Positions 37,141-46,141 of a stretch of DNA of 52,068 nt are shown piece after piece. Made by a program: the position numbers and the translations under genes. This stretch comes from Sphingomonadales bacterium (GTDB taxonomy: Bacteria > Pseudomonadota > Alphaproteobacteria > Sphingomonadales > Sphingomonadaceae), in the NCBI GenBank assembly GCA_028289885.1, contig JAQGKX010000020.1, positions 1 to 52,068 on the forward strand, given 5' to 3'. How positions within the stretch are numbered: position 1 is the first letter of the stretch; every line of letters begins with the position of its first letter. A model generated the notes under the pieces. That model was not told the origin of the DNA. It did no database searches and was given only the letters and a program-made list of their open reading frames with translations.

Positions 37141-37866
37141 TCAGGCAAGAAGATCGGCGTAGCGCGAAGGCACATGCGATCGGGAAAACCGGTGTAATGT
37201 CGCATCGATACTGGCAAGCAACTCCGGCACTGAAACGTCCCCCGGATGCACCGCGACCCGTACCGTTGGCACGATACCGAGCGTAGCGCGCGCAAGGCTG
37301 GAAAACATTAGCGAGCTTTTGATGCGAGCCGGGCTTCGGCTGGCCCAGGTGATGACCGGCCCTCTCGCCAGAACGCGCGCGGTACCCGGGGCCCACACTT
37401 TCATATGATCTTCCGCCAGTGCGAAACCCGCCTCTCGGACCGCATCGACAGCCCCCGGTGAATATAGCCATGCGGGCGCGATGAACCCGGCCACCGGACG
37501 ACCGATCGCGTCCTCCACCACTTTACGGCCATCGGCGATCAGCATTGCTGCTTCGACTTTGGAAAGACCGGCAAATTCGCCTTCGCCCGCGGTCATGTGG
37601 CGTTGGGCGAACCCTTTCGTCTGGGCGTCGTCGCGGTGACGCCAGCCGTGCAGGAACATCTCCACACCGGCGTCCGCCCATCTGCGTAATCTGGCGGCAA
37701 ATGCCGGAGAGGCGGACAGCGGAGCCTCGTCCCAATGATCGGGCACGACAAGCATCGCAAAACGCGGGCCGCCGAGCGCATTTGAAAGGCGGTCGCTCAG
37801 CGCATCGACCTGCCCTTCGAATTTAGGTCCCACGTCGTGGATCGATGCGAGCAGGCGACGGGTCAT
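37141..37866 (-). CDS. DUF2334 polysaccharide-deacetylase-like protein (first gene of glycan operon)
   Basis: A 241-residue NodB-related protein of the DUF2334 group. The conserved first Asp is in LLASIHDVGPKFEGQ, followed by LVVPDHWDEAPLS, and the metal-site motif is MFLHGWRHRDD (H-x3-H type). FIAPAWLYSPGAVDAVREAG gives the R/P-A-W strand of the family, and VRVAVHPGD is the terminal His motif. It probably removes an acetyl group from a sugar or glycolipid. It lacks a signal peptide, so it would act in the cytoplasm. It starts the operon; the promoter would lie in 37867-37962, shared with the divergent glutamate-synthase-like gene. Confidence 0.8.
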   Translation of the reverse strand: MTRRLLASIHDVGPKFEGQVDALSDRLSNALGGPRFAMLVVPDHWDEAPLSASPAFAARLRRWADAGVEMFLHGWRHRDDAQTKGFAQRHMTAGEGEFAGLSKVEAAMLIADGRKVVEDAIGRPVAGFIAPAWLYSPGAVDAVREAGFALAEDHMKVWAPGTARVLARGPVITWASRSPARIKSSLMFSSLARATLGIVPTVRVAVHPGDVSVPELLASIDATLHRFSRSHVPSRYADLLA

Positions 37867-37962
37867 CGCTCGCCTCTAGAGCGTTTCGATTGCCGAAGGA
37901 ACTCTCGCCATCCCGCAGCGGCATCCTTATGGCGTGGTCCGGGAGCCGCGAGAGGGCATGAC

Positions 37963-39573
37963 ATGGTGAAATTTCGGCTGGGGCGCTACACGGTCCTGAT
38001 ATTATGCGCTGCGCTGCTCGTGCTTGAACTCGCGCTGACGCCGACTGGCCTTGGTGCGCGTACCATCTTCGCCATCACCGGGCTGCTGGTGCTGCTGGGC
38101 GTTTGGGATCTGTGCCAACCGTGGCATTCGGTACTGCGCAACTATCCCGTAATCGGCCATATCCGCTGGATGGTGGAGATGATCCGCCCGGAAATCCGCC
38201 AATATCTGCTCGAAGACGAAAATGAGGCTAATCCGTTTTCGCGCGCGCAACGCTCGCTCGTGTATCGCCGGTCAAAGGGGGTTTCGTCCGACCATCCGTT
38301 TGGTACCATGCTCGACGTCTACGCCGATGATTATGAATTCATCGCCCATTCCATGCGACCCGCCGACGACGCCGATCCGAAAACGTTCCGCATCACCATC
38401 GGCAACGACCAATGCGCCAAACCCTATTCGGCAAGCATCTTCAACATCTCTGCAATGAGCTTCGGCTCGCTTTCGGCCAACGCCATCCGTGCGCTCAACA
38501 AGGGCGCGGCTATGGGTAATTTCTACCACGATACCGGCGAAGGCAGCATCAGCCGTTATCACCGCGAGAACGGCGGCGACATCGTCTGGGAAGTCGCCAG
38601 TGGCTATTTCGGATGCCGCGATGCCGATGGCAGGTTCGACCCCGCCAAATTTGCCGAACAGGCGACGACGGATCAGGTCAAGATGATCGAAATCAAGCTG
38701 AGCCAGGGCGCAAAGCCCGGCCATGGCGGTATCTTGCCCGCAGGGAAGGTAACGAGGGAAATCGCCGACACGCGCGGCGTTCCGATGGGTATCGATTGCA
38801 TTTCACCCTCTCGCCATTCGGCATTTTCGACGCCACTCGAAATGATGGCTTTCATCCAGCAATTGCGAACGTTGTCGGGCGGCAAGCCCGTCGGTTTCAA
38901 GCTGTGCATCGGCCACCCGCACGAATTCATGGCGATCGTGAAGGCGATGCTGGCAAGTGGGGTGACGCCGGACTTCATCGTCGTCGATGGAGGCGAGGGC
39001 GGGACCGGCGCGGCGCCGGTTGAATTCAGCGATCATATCGGATCGCCGATGCGCGAAGGCTTGCTGTTCGTTCACAACACGCTGGTTGGCGCAGGCCTGC
39101 GTAACAGGGTCAAGATTGGCGCGGCAGGTCGCTTGGTGAGCGCGTTCGACATTGCGACCGTGCTGGCGATCGGTGCGGACTGGGCCAATGCGGCGCGTGG
39201 TTACATGTTCGCGCTCGGCTGCATCCAGTCGATGAGTTGCGACACCAACCGTTGTCCGACCGGTGTGGCAACGCAGGACCCGACGCGACAGCGCGCGCTC
39301 GTCGTGCCCGACAAGGCCGATCGTGTGCTGCATTTCCACGATCGTACCGTCAGCGCGCTCGCCGATATGCTGGCGGCGGCAGGCCTGACCCACCCCGACG
39401 ACCTGAAACCCCATCATCTGGTTCATCGGATCAGCACGACCGAGGTCCGCCAGTTCGATCAGGTCCACCACTTCCTGAAAGACGGCCAGCTGGTGCGCGG
39501 CGAATGTGAATTGCCGTATTTCAAGAATAATTGGGCGCGGGCGCAGGCGGAGAGTTTTGCCGAAGCGGCCTAA
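37963..39573 (+). CDS. Membrane-anchored FMN-binding glutamate-synthase-family protein
   Basis: A 536-residue protein equivalent to only the FMN/synthase domain of GltB. The ATG at 37963 opens with an Arg-rich start and two membrane helices (VLILCAALLVLELALTPTGL; IFAITGLLVLLGVWDL). Core motifs follow: NISAMSFGSLSANAIRALNK, GEGSISRYHRENGGDIVWEV, SQGAKPGHGGILPAGKV, and the iron-sulfur-type Cys cluster SMSCDTNRCPTGVATQDP. No glutaminase domain and no adjacent gltD are present. Stand-alone members are common but their reaction is unproven, so it should not be called glutamate synthase without test. Its stop overlaps the dnaE2 stop on the opposite strand. Confidence 0.85.
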   Translation: MVKFRLGRYTVLILCAALLVLELALTPTGLGARTIFAITGLLVLLGVWDLCQPWHSVLRNYPVIGHIRWMVEMIRPEIRQYLLEDENEANPFSRAQRSLVYRRSKGVSSDHPFGTMLDVYADDYEFIAHSMRPADDADPKTFRITIGNDQCAKPYSASIFNISAMSFGSLSANAIRALNKGAAMGNFYHDTGEGSISRYHRENGGDIVWEVASGYFGCRDADGRFDPAKFAEQATTDQVKMIEIKLSQGAKPGHGGILPAGKVTREIADTRGVPMGIDCISPSRHSAFSTPLEMMAFIQQLRTLSGGKPVGFKLCIGHPHEFMAIVKAMLASGVTPDFIVVDGGEGGTGAAPVEFSDHIGSPMREGLLFVHNTLVGAGLRNRVKIGAAGRLVSAFDIATVLAIGADWANAARGYMFALGCIQSMSCDTNRCPTGVATQDPTRQRALVVPDKADRVLHFHDRTVSALADMLAAAGLTHPDDLKPHHLVHRISTTEVRQFDQVHHFLKDGQLVRGECELPYFKNNWARAQAESFAEAA

Positions 39574-42500
39574 TGAAAATCACGCGACTTCGGCAAAATC
39601 CGGGCATCGCGCGGGTGAACTCCGCGTTGCACAGTATGGGGCGTATGCAGCGGATGTTCGAATATATCCGCCCGAGACAGAACCGGATTGGCATCATGCG
39701 TTTCGGATAGCCGTTTCAATTCGTCGGTCCGATCGTACACGCGGGCAGCCATCAGATGCACGACGCCCTCGGGACTGCGCTGAAGCTCGCCCTCCACCAC
39801 CATCAGCCGCGCGGCCATCACATCGCGGCGCTGGAGTTCGAACAGCCGCGCCCAGATCACGATGTTGGTGACGCCGGTTTCATCCTCGATCGTGACGAAG
39901 ATCGCATTGCCCTTGCCCGGTCGCTGGCGCACCAGAACCACGCCTGCCGTTTTTACGCGCGTGCCGTTCTTCGCAGCCGATGTCGCGGCACAGGTCAGGA
40001 TGTTTTCGGCAGCGAATGTGTCGCGCAGGAACGCCATCGGATGGCCTTTCAGCGACAAACGGATCGTCTGGTAATCGGCGGCGACATGTTCGCTCAACGG
40101 CATGACGGGCAAGTTTGCTTCAGGTTCGGCGGCCAGTTCGCGCGCTTCGGCAGCGGCAAACAGCGGGAGCGCGTCGCTATGCGTGCGACGGACTTCCCAA
40201 AGCCCCTCGCGCCGGTCCAGCGACAATGATCGGAGCGCATCGGCGTCTGCCAGCAATCGCAACGCACGACCGGGTAGCCTGGCATCGCGCGCAAGGGCCT
40301 CGACACCGATGAAGGGGCGGGCATCGGTAATCCGGTCAGCCCAATCTTCGCGAAAGCCGTCGATCTGGCGGAAGCCCAGCCGAACCGCGCCGCCCTCCAG
40401 ATCGTTATTCCACACGCTGAAATTAACATCGATCGGCAGCACCTCGACATCATGTTCCTGCGCATCGCGAACGATCTGCGCAGGCGCGTAAAACCCCATC
40501 GGCTGTGAATTGAGCAATGCCGCACAGAATACCGCCGGATGATGACATTTGATCCACGACGAAACATAGACCAGCCGCGCGAACGACAGTGCGTGACTTT
40601 CGGGGAAGCCATAGCTGCCGAACCCCTTGATCTGTTCGAAACAGCGTCGGGCGAAGTCCTCCTCATAACCGCGTCGCATCATCCCGCCGACCATCTTCTG
40701 CTCGAATTTAGGCATGCCACCGACGTGGCGAAACGTTGCCATCGCGCGGCGCAACTGATTGGCCTCGGCTGGGGTGAACTCCGCCGCGACGATGGCTAGC
40801 TTCATCGCCTGTTCCTGAAACAGCGGCACGCCTAGCGTCTTTCCCAGTATCTCGTGCAATTCGTCCTGCGGATGAGGCGCGGCAGGCGATGGAAAGCTCC
40901 ATTTCTCGACCTTTTGACGCCGCCGCAGATAGGGATGCACCATGTTACCCTGGATCGGGCCGGGGCGAACGATAGCGACCTGAATGACCAGATCGTAAAG
41001 TTCCTCTGGTCGCAGGCGTGGTAGCATGTTGATCTGCGCACGGCTTTCGACCTGAAACACGCCGATGCTGTCGCCCTTGCAGAGCATTTCATACACTTCG
41101 GGATCGTCGGCGGCGAGATCGACTTCAAGCGTATGATCGCCCAGCCCATTGGCGCGCATCATGTCGAACGCCTTGTGGATGCAGGTCAGCATCCCAAGCG
41201 CCAAAATGTCGACCTTCATCAGGCAGAGCGCGTCGATATCGTCCTTGTCCCATTCGATGAACGTGCGGTCCGCCATCGCGGCATTGTGGATCGGCACCGT
41301 TTCATCCAGCCGATCCTCGGTCAGCACGAAACCGCCGACATGCTGCGACAGATGGCGCGGAAAGTTCAGCAATTGCTGGACCAGTCCGTTCAGCCGCGCA
41401 ATCTCCGGATTGTCGATCTCAAACCCGGTCTCGTGGAACCGCTTTTCATCCATCGTCGATGCATAGCTGCCCCACACCGTCGAGGTCAGGCGATTGGTGA
41501 TATCCTCAGTCAGCCCCAGCGCTTTGCCGACCTCGCGCACGGCACTGCGCGGGCGGAAATGAGCGACGGTGGCGGCAATCCCGGCGCGATGGCGACCATA
41601 ACGCTCATAGACATATTGCATCACCTCCTCGCGCCGTTCGTGTTCGAAATCGACGTCGATGTCGGGCGGCTCCTTGCGCTCCTCCGACACGAAGCGCGAG
41701 AACAGCAAGTCATGCTTCATCGGGTCGACCGAGGTGATGCCGAGCATGAAGCACACCACTGAATTGGCCGCCGACCCGCGCCCCTGGCACAGGATGCCTT
41801 TGCTGCGCGCAAAGGCGACTACATCGTGGACGGTGAGAAAATAATAGGCGTAATTCTGTGCGCGGATCAGCTTGAACTCTTCGATGAGCAGGCCACGCAG
41901 TTTGTGGGGAAGCCGCTGCCTTTTGTAACGGTCGCGAGCAGCTCTTACAGTCAGGCGAATGAGCCACCCGTCGGGCGTCTTGCCGGGGGGAACCGGCTCA
42001 TGCGGGTATTCGTATTTCAGCTCGTCGAGGGTGAAAGCGATGCGGGCCAGCAAGCGTGTGGTCTCGGCAATCGCCTGCGGATATTTGCGAAAAAGACGCT
42101 CCATCTGGTCACAGGATTTCAGGTGACGCTCGGCATTGGCCTCCAGATTGCGACCCGCGTTCGCAATCGTCGTCCCATGCAAGATACAGGTCAGGACGTC
42201 ATGCAATGGCCGCTGTTCGGGCGTCGCATACAGCGCGTCATTGGTGGCGATCAGCGGGACGCCCGCAATCCGTGCAATGCGATGAAGGCGCGCGAGTTGG
42301 CGGGTATCGTCGCCGTTGTGCGTGATCGTCGCACCCAGCCAGACGCGATCAGGCGCATGGGTTGCAAGATTTGATAATGTGGGGCCAAGACCTTGGGGCA
42401 GCGGCGGCAGGACCAGTCTCAACAGGGCAGGTTTCACGTCCGCCCCGGCATCGAACTCAGGCGGCTTGGCTTTTGCCTTGTCCCCGGTTGCGGTGCAGGC

Positions 42501-42914
42501 TGGCATGACGATCAGCAACAAATCTTCGAGATAATTCAGCAGATCATCGAACCTGAGGATGCAGCCCCCCTTTTCCGCGCGCAGATTGCCTGTCGTTAAA
42601 AGGCGGGTCAGGCGGCCCCAGCCTTTGCGCGTCGTTGGATAGGCAATGATGTCGGGCGTTCCGTCGGCAAAGACGAGGCGCGCGCCGACGATCAGCTTGA
42701 AATCGAAATCGGGTAATCCCTTTTCGACCTGCTCTTCGATCGCGTTCTTCAAGGCGACATGCGCGCGCACGACCCCGGCCACGCTGTTGCGGTCGCCGAT
42801 GCCGATGCCGGGATGACCGAGCCTTATCGCTTCGCCGACCATATCGACCGCATCGGATGCGCCGCGCAGGAACGAATAATTGGTGGCGGCAACAAGTTCA
42901 GCAAAACCGCTCAC
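39570..42914 (-). CDS. dnaE2: Error-prone DNA polymerase DnaE2 (ImuC)
   Basis: C-family polymerase that performs damage-induced mutagenic lesion bypass with ImuA and ImuB. The 1114-residue protein has an N-terminal PHP domain (ATNYSFLRGASDAVDMVGEA). Catalytic aspartates lie in PPDIDVDFEHERREE and LCLMKVDILALGML. A C-terminal OB fold follows (RVKTAGVVLVRQRPGKGNAI; ETGVTNIVIWARLFE). Its GTG start overlaps the imuB stop (GTGA). Length and motifs match ImuC rather than the replicative DnaE1. SOS control through the box at 45212 is inferred. Confidence 0.96.
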   Translation of the reverse strand: MSGFAELVAATNYSFLRGASDAVDMVGEAIRLGHPGIGIGDRNSVAGVVRAHVALKNAIEEQVEKGLPDFDFKLIVGARLVFADGTPDIIAYPTTRKGWGRLTRLLTTGNLRAEKGGCILRFDDLLNYLEDLLLIVMPACTATGDKAKAKPPEFDAGADVKPALLRLVLPPLPQGLGPTLSNLATHAPDRVWLGATITHNGDDTRQLARLHRIARIAGVPLIATNDALYATPEQRPLHDVLTCILHGTTIANAGRNLEANAERHLKSCDQMERLFRKYPQAIAETTRLLARIAFTLDELKYEYPHEPVPPGKTPDGWLIRLTVRAARDRYKRQRLPHKLRGLLIEEFKLIRAQNYAYYFLTVHDVVAFARSKGILCQGRGSAANSVVCFMLGITSVDPMKHDLLFSRFVSEERKEPPDIDVDFEHERREEVMQYVYERYGRHRAGIAATVAHFRPRSAVREVGKALGLTEDITNRLTSTVWGSYASTMDEKRFHETGFEIDNPEIARLNGLVQQLLNFPRHLSQHVGGFVLTEDRLDETVPIHNAAMADRTFIEWDKDDIDALCLMKVDILALGMLTCIHKAFDMMRANGLGDHTLEVDLAADDPEVYEMLCKGDSIGVFQVESRAQINMLPRLRPEELYDLVIQVAIVRPGPIQGNMVHPYLRRRQKVEKWSFPSPAAPHPQDELHEILGKTLGVPLFQEQAMKLAIVAAEFTPAEANQLRRAMATFRHVGGMPKFEQKMVGGMMRRGYEEDFARRCFEQIKGFGSYGFPESHALSFARLVYVSSWIKCHHPAVFCAALLNSQPMGFYAPAQIVRDAQEHDVEVLPIDVNFSVWNNDLEGGAVRLGFRQIDGFREDWADRITDARPFIGVEALARDARLPGRALRLLADADALRSLSLDRREGLWEVRRTHSDALPLFAAAEARELAAEPEANLPVMPLSEHVAADYQTIRLSLKGHPMAFLRDTFAAENILTCAATSAAKNGTRVKTAGVVLVRQRPGKGNAIFVTIEDETGVTNIVIWARLFELQRRDVMAARLMVVEGELQRSPEGVVHLMAARVYDRTDELKRLSETHDANPVLSRADIFEHPLHTPHTVQRGVHPRDARILPKSRDFH

Positions 42915-44467
42915 GCGAATATGCCGTGAAGATACCAGCCGGGATCGCTCTTTTCGGTGTCATGAAGTCCATGACGGAACACCCAGAAACGGCGACCCCG
43001 CATATCCTCGATCCGGTAATAATCGCGGGTCAGGCCACCGCGCGCGCCATTGCCATCGCTGAAATCATGCCCGCCCCGCCGCCGCCACCATTCGGCAGCG
43101 ATCCGTTCTGGCCCTTCGTAGCGCGTGACGTCATGGCTGGTCTGTCGCCAGCGGAACCGGCGCGGCGGGCCATCGGGAAGGCCTGCGACAACCTTTATCC
43201 GGTGCGGCGGGTCGAACAGATGAATGGGGCGGAGCGGCGGTTCGCCTTCCTCGGCACGGACCCAGCCGCTGACCGGCTTCACTTCGGCAATGGGCAGTTC
43301 GAAGGCCGCCTGTTCGGGAATATGGGTGTCGGCAGGCGCAAATTTCCGCACGCGGACCTTGCCCAGACGCGTGCCGAGCCGGTCGATCAGCAGCGCCAGT
43401 TCGGTGTCGGTCAACGCACCCCCTTCCAGCCGAAGCTGTTCGGTCGCCAGCGGTTCCGCCAGCGTGATGGAGAGGCGGATCAGGTCGTATCCAAAACCCG
43501 GATCAAGCGGATCGGACAGCGTGTCGATCCGTTCGCGGACCAGGCGGTCGAGGATCTTGGGATCGCGAACCGGTCCTCCGGTCTCAATTGCCAGCCGTGC
43601 GACATGGCCGTCGCTGCGAAACAAGGCCGCTTCGAAACAACGTCCGCCGACCCCCTGTTCGGTCATTGCAATCGCGGCCTGCCGGGCAAGGTCGGTGATG
43701 GTGGACAGCATGTCTTCGGTGCGGGCGATGGGTTCGGCAAAGCGTTGTTCGACGACCACCGGAGAAGGCGCGCGGCGAGGGACTATGTGGACATCCTGCT
43801 CGCCGAGAAGGCGCGCAAGGAGATGGGGTACGGGCGTTCCGAACCGCGCGGCCAGCGGCGCGCGCGGGCGAGAGGCGAGGTCGCCGATGGTTTTCAACCC
43901 GGCGCGACGCAATGCGAGGTGGATTTCAGTATCGACGCGCAAGGCAGCCACGGGCAAATGGAGAATCTTCTTCACGCCATACTGGGCGAGGGCTGCGGCG
44001 GCGTCGGGGGTTTCAGCCAGCGCCAGATTTGCCGTAAAACCCTGTCGAACAATGCGCTTCTTCAGGTCGCGGACGATGAGCTTTTCGTCTCCGCAACCGG
44101 CAACGTCGATGATCAGGGCTTGCGGGGGATCGATGGCGACGCTGGGGCTATAGCGGTCGCAGGCGTCGGCCAGCCAGTCGAGCCATGTCGCGTCCTCGGC
44201 AGGGGCGGCGTCGAACACCTCCAACTCGGGAACACGCGCGCGGGAATCCGCCAATGTCAGCCCCGGAACCAGCCCCAAGCGCACCGCCACGGCATCGACG
44301 GCAGTGATGCGCATCGCCCCACGCATTTTCTCGACAAGGACATAGGGCGTGCCTTCAGGCGGCGCGAGACCCGCCATCCGGATGCGCTCGGATGACAGAA
44401 ACGGCAGATAGATCGCCAGATAGCGCCGCTTGCCGGTGAGTGGTTGTTCCAAATGAATTTGCGTCAC
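42911..44467 (-). CDS. imuB: ImuB, catalytically dead Y-family polymerase homologue
   Basis: Adaptor protein that links DnaE2 to the beta clamp. The 518-residue protein has the Y-family layout (RRYLAIYLPFLSSERIRMAG; ITAVDAVAVRLGLVPGLTLA; LAQYGVKKILHLPVAALRVD), but the catalytic acidic motifs are missing. The first DxD is replaced by YLPFL, and the IDEA motif by AIDPPQALIIDVAG, as in known ImuB proteins. The GTG at 44467 is used because the conserved RRYLAIYLP begins at residue 14. It overlaps the end of imuA by 113 bases in a different frame, which is unusually long. Confidence 0.93.
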   Translation of the reverse strand: MTQIHLEQPLTGKRRYLAIYLPFLSSERIRMAGLAPPEGTPYVLVEKMRGAMRITAVDAVAVRLGLVPGLTLADSRARVPELEVFDAAPAEDATWLDWLADACDRYSPSVAIDPPQALIIDVAGCGDEKLIVRDLKKRIVRQGFTANLALAETPDAAAALAQYGVKKILHLPVAALRVDTEIHLALRRAGLKTIGDLASRPRAPLAARFGTPVPHLLARLLGEQDVHIVPRRAPSPVVVEQRFAEPIARTEDMLSTITDLARQAAIAMTEQGVGGRCFEAALFRSDGHVARLAIETGGPVRDPKILDRLVRERIDTLSDPLDPGFGYDLIRLSITLAEPLATEQLRLEGGALTDTELALLIDRLGTRLGKVRVRKFAPADTHIPEQAAFELPIAEVKPVSGWVRAEEGEPPLRPIHLFDPPHRIKVVAGLPDGPPRRFRWRQTSHDVTRYEGPERIAAEWWRRRGGHDFSDGNGARGGLTRDYYRIEDMRGRRFWVFRHGLHDTEKSDPGWYLHGIFA

Positions 44468-45209
44468 GATTCCACTCCAGGCGGGCGGTAAAACTGGGTA
44501 ATCCGCCGCGATGGCGAAGCATTTCGATGTCGAAAGCGGGTGGCCCGGGAGCGAACGAGTCCATTTCCGAATCCCCTTCCTCGGGTATCCAGTCCTCGGG
44601 ATCGGTCGCTATGGCGGTCGAAGGCGCGCAGCCGATCCGCCAGCGGGTTAGGGCGGCACTCGGCTGTGGTTCCGCTCCCGATCGCAACAGCAATGTCATG
44701 ACGCCGGATTGCGCGGCGGACATCGACAGGCGGCGCGATGCGGTGAGGTCCAGTTCGGGTGCCTTGCCCCAGGGTTCGATGAACACCGCGCCAACGCCTG
44801 AACATTTGACGCTGTCAGCCGCTGCCCGGAGCAACGCCAATGTGTCGGGAGCGTGGACGATCATAAACCGATCGGGGTCCGCGCCGAGTTCGACCAACCC
44901 TTGCGCATACAGCCGTCCATTGTTGCGATCCCCCCGGTCCTCACGCACCCAGATCACCGGCTTGGCCCCCAGTTGCGCGCGAATGGCGATCATGACGGCA
45001 AAGCCTGCCAGGGCGCTCACGTCGGCGGGGCTAGCGGCAAAAAACTCGTGCAGTGCAGCCCGTGCCAATCCCCCATTCAGCCGCGTATCGACATCGGCCA
45101 CACCCATCGCAACCGGCGGCATGACGGCGCGCGCGCAAAAGAAAGCATCTTGATCGACGAGAGCAAGGCGGCTTCGCAACGTGGCGACTGAAAGATGCTG
45201 GCGACTCAT
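44355..45209 (-). CDS. imuA: ImuA, RecA-like mutasome protein
   Basis: First gene of the SOS mutagenesis cassette. The 284-residue protein has a RecA/ImuA-like core (MGVADVDTRLNGGLARAALH; KPVIWVREDRGDRNNGRLYA; DRFMIVHAPDTLALLRAAAD; SGVGAVFIEPWGKAPELDLT). The Walker A region is degenerate, as in the family. The ATG at 45209 has AGGA five bases upstream, within the LexA box, so the transcript is nearly leaderless. The last 35-40 residues run in the region that also encodes the start of ImuB and look non-conserved. Confidence 0.92.
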   Translation of the reverse strand: MSRQHLSVATLRSRLALVDQDAFFCARAVMPPVAMGVADVDTRLNGGLARAALHEFFAASPADVSALAGFAVMIAIRAQLGAKPVIWVREDRGDRNNGRLYAQGLVELGADPDRFMIVHAPDTLALLRAAADSVKCSGVGAVFIEPWGKAPELDLTASRRLSMSAAQSGVMTLLLRSGAEPQPSAALTRWRIGCAPSTAIATDPEDWIPEEGDSEMDSFAPGPPAFDIEMLRHRGGLPSFTARLEWNRDANSFGTTTHRQAALSGDLSAVSVIRAHPDGGSRAA

Positions 45210-45211
45210 AT

Positions 45212-45226
45212 GTTCCTAATTTGTTC
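45212..45226 (-). promoter_or_regulatory. LexA (SOS) operator, GTTC-N7-GTTC
   Basis: GTTCCTAATTTGTTC matches the alphaproteobacterial LexA consensus GTTC-N7-GTTC exactly. It lies between the predicted -10 and the imuA start codon, where LexA binding would block transcription. The imuA-imuB-dnaE2 operon is a standard LexA target in this class. Confidence 0.92.
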
Positions 45227-45255
45227 TATACTCCTTCTGGATCATGGAGAGTCAA
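45225..45255 (-). promoter_or_regulatory. Predicted imuA promoter
   Basis: On the minus strand TTGACT (45255-45250) and TATAGA (45230-45225) make a -35/-10 pair with a 19-base spacer, slightly longer than ideal. The -10 overlaps the first LexA half-site. Transcription would begin about ten bases before the imuA ATG. Confidence 0.55.
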
Positions 45256-45385
45256 TCGCCAACGCAAGCCGGCGTAAAACAACTAAGAGAGCAAGCATGG
45301 CCTGCACTTTTTGCTGGGGGACGAAGCCGCTCCTGCGGTCGCGCCAGAGTGTTATGATATCAAGCGGAGCAAGCTCTATCGCGTT

Positions 45386-46141
45386 CTAAAACGTCATTCC
45401 CTTGAGAAGATCGAGCACCATGCGCGCATGTTCGGGCCGTGCGATCAGGAGGTCGGGCAGGTAGACGTCCTGATTGTTGTAAACGAGCGGGCTGCCGTCG
45501 ATGCGCGAGCAATGCAGGCCGTGGGCCAGTGCCACCGCAACGGGGGCGGCGCTGTCCCATTCATATTGCCCGCCCGAGTGCAGGTAGATATCGGCCTCGC
45601 CACGCACGATCGCCATCGCCTTGGCTCCTGCCGACCCCATCGGGATCAGTTCGGCACCAAGCCTTTCGGCGACCGCAACCGCTTCCCTGGCGGGGCGGGT
45701 GCGGCTGACGACCATGCGCAGCTTTTCGGGCGCTGGCGGGACTGTTGTGACTTGGTCGGTGCGCAATACGACGCCAAGACCCGGCAGGGCAACCGCGCCG
45801 ACCTGCGCCACGCCGTCGATCGACAGGCCGATATGGACCGCCCAGTCGGAGCGTTCCTCGCTATATTCGCGCGTGCCATCGACCGGGTCGATGATCCAGA
45901 CGCGCGACTTGGCGAGGCGTTCGGGACTGTCCTTTTCCTCTTCGGACAGCAGGCCATCGTCGGGCCGCGCCTCTCGCAGCGCATGGCACAGGAACTGGTT
46001 GGCGGTCTGGTCGCCGGCCTTGCCCAGCGCCTTGGGTGAGAAGATGCCCGACGCGCGCACATCGAGCAGCAGTTTGCCCGCAGTTTCCGCCAGATGGGCG
46101 GCGAGTTCGGCGTCGCCGAAAGCGTGAGGTGTCACGCTCAT
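45386..46141 (-). CDS. cysQ: 3'(2'),5'-bisphosphate nucleotidase CysQ
   Basis: Inositol-monophosphatase-fold enzyme that removes the 3'-phosphate from PAP, the by-product of sulfate assimilation. The 251-residue protein has the metal-site motifs [27 protein letters not shown] and [12 protein letters not shown]. Its ATG overlaps the cysNC stop (ATGA), so it is the last gene of the cysD-cysNC-cysQ operon. This context supports PAP rather than inositol phosphate as substrate. The 170 bases beyond its stop hold only the imuA promoter region. Confidence 0.93.
   Translation of the reverse strand: MSVTPHAFGDAELAAHLAETAGKLLLDVRASGIFSPKALGKAGDQTANQFLCHALREARPDDGLLSEEEKDSPERLAKSRVWIIDPVDGTREYSEERSDWAVHIGLSIDGVAQVGAVALPGLGVVLRTDQVTTVPPAPEKLRMVVSRTRPAREAVAVAERLGAELIPMGSAGAKAMAIVRGEADIYLHSGGQYEWDSAAPVAVALAHGLHCSRIDGSPLVYNNQDVYLPDLLIARPEHARMVLDLLKGMTF

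Noticed and set aside
42857-44395. 512-codon plus-strand open frame
   Set aside because: Antisense to imuB, which has clear homology and operon context; high G+C makes such long shadows common.
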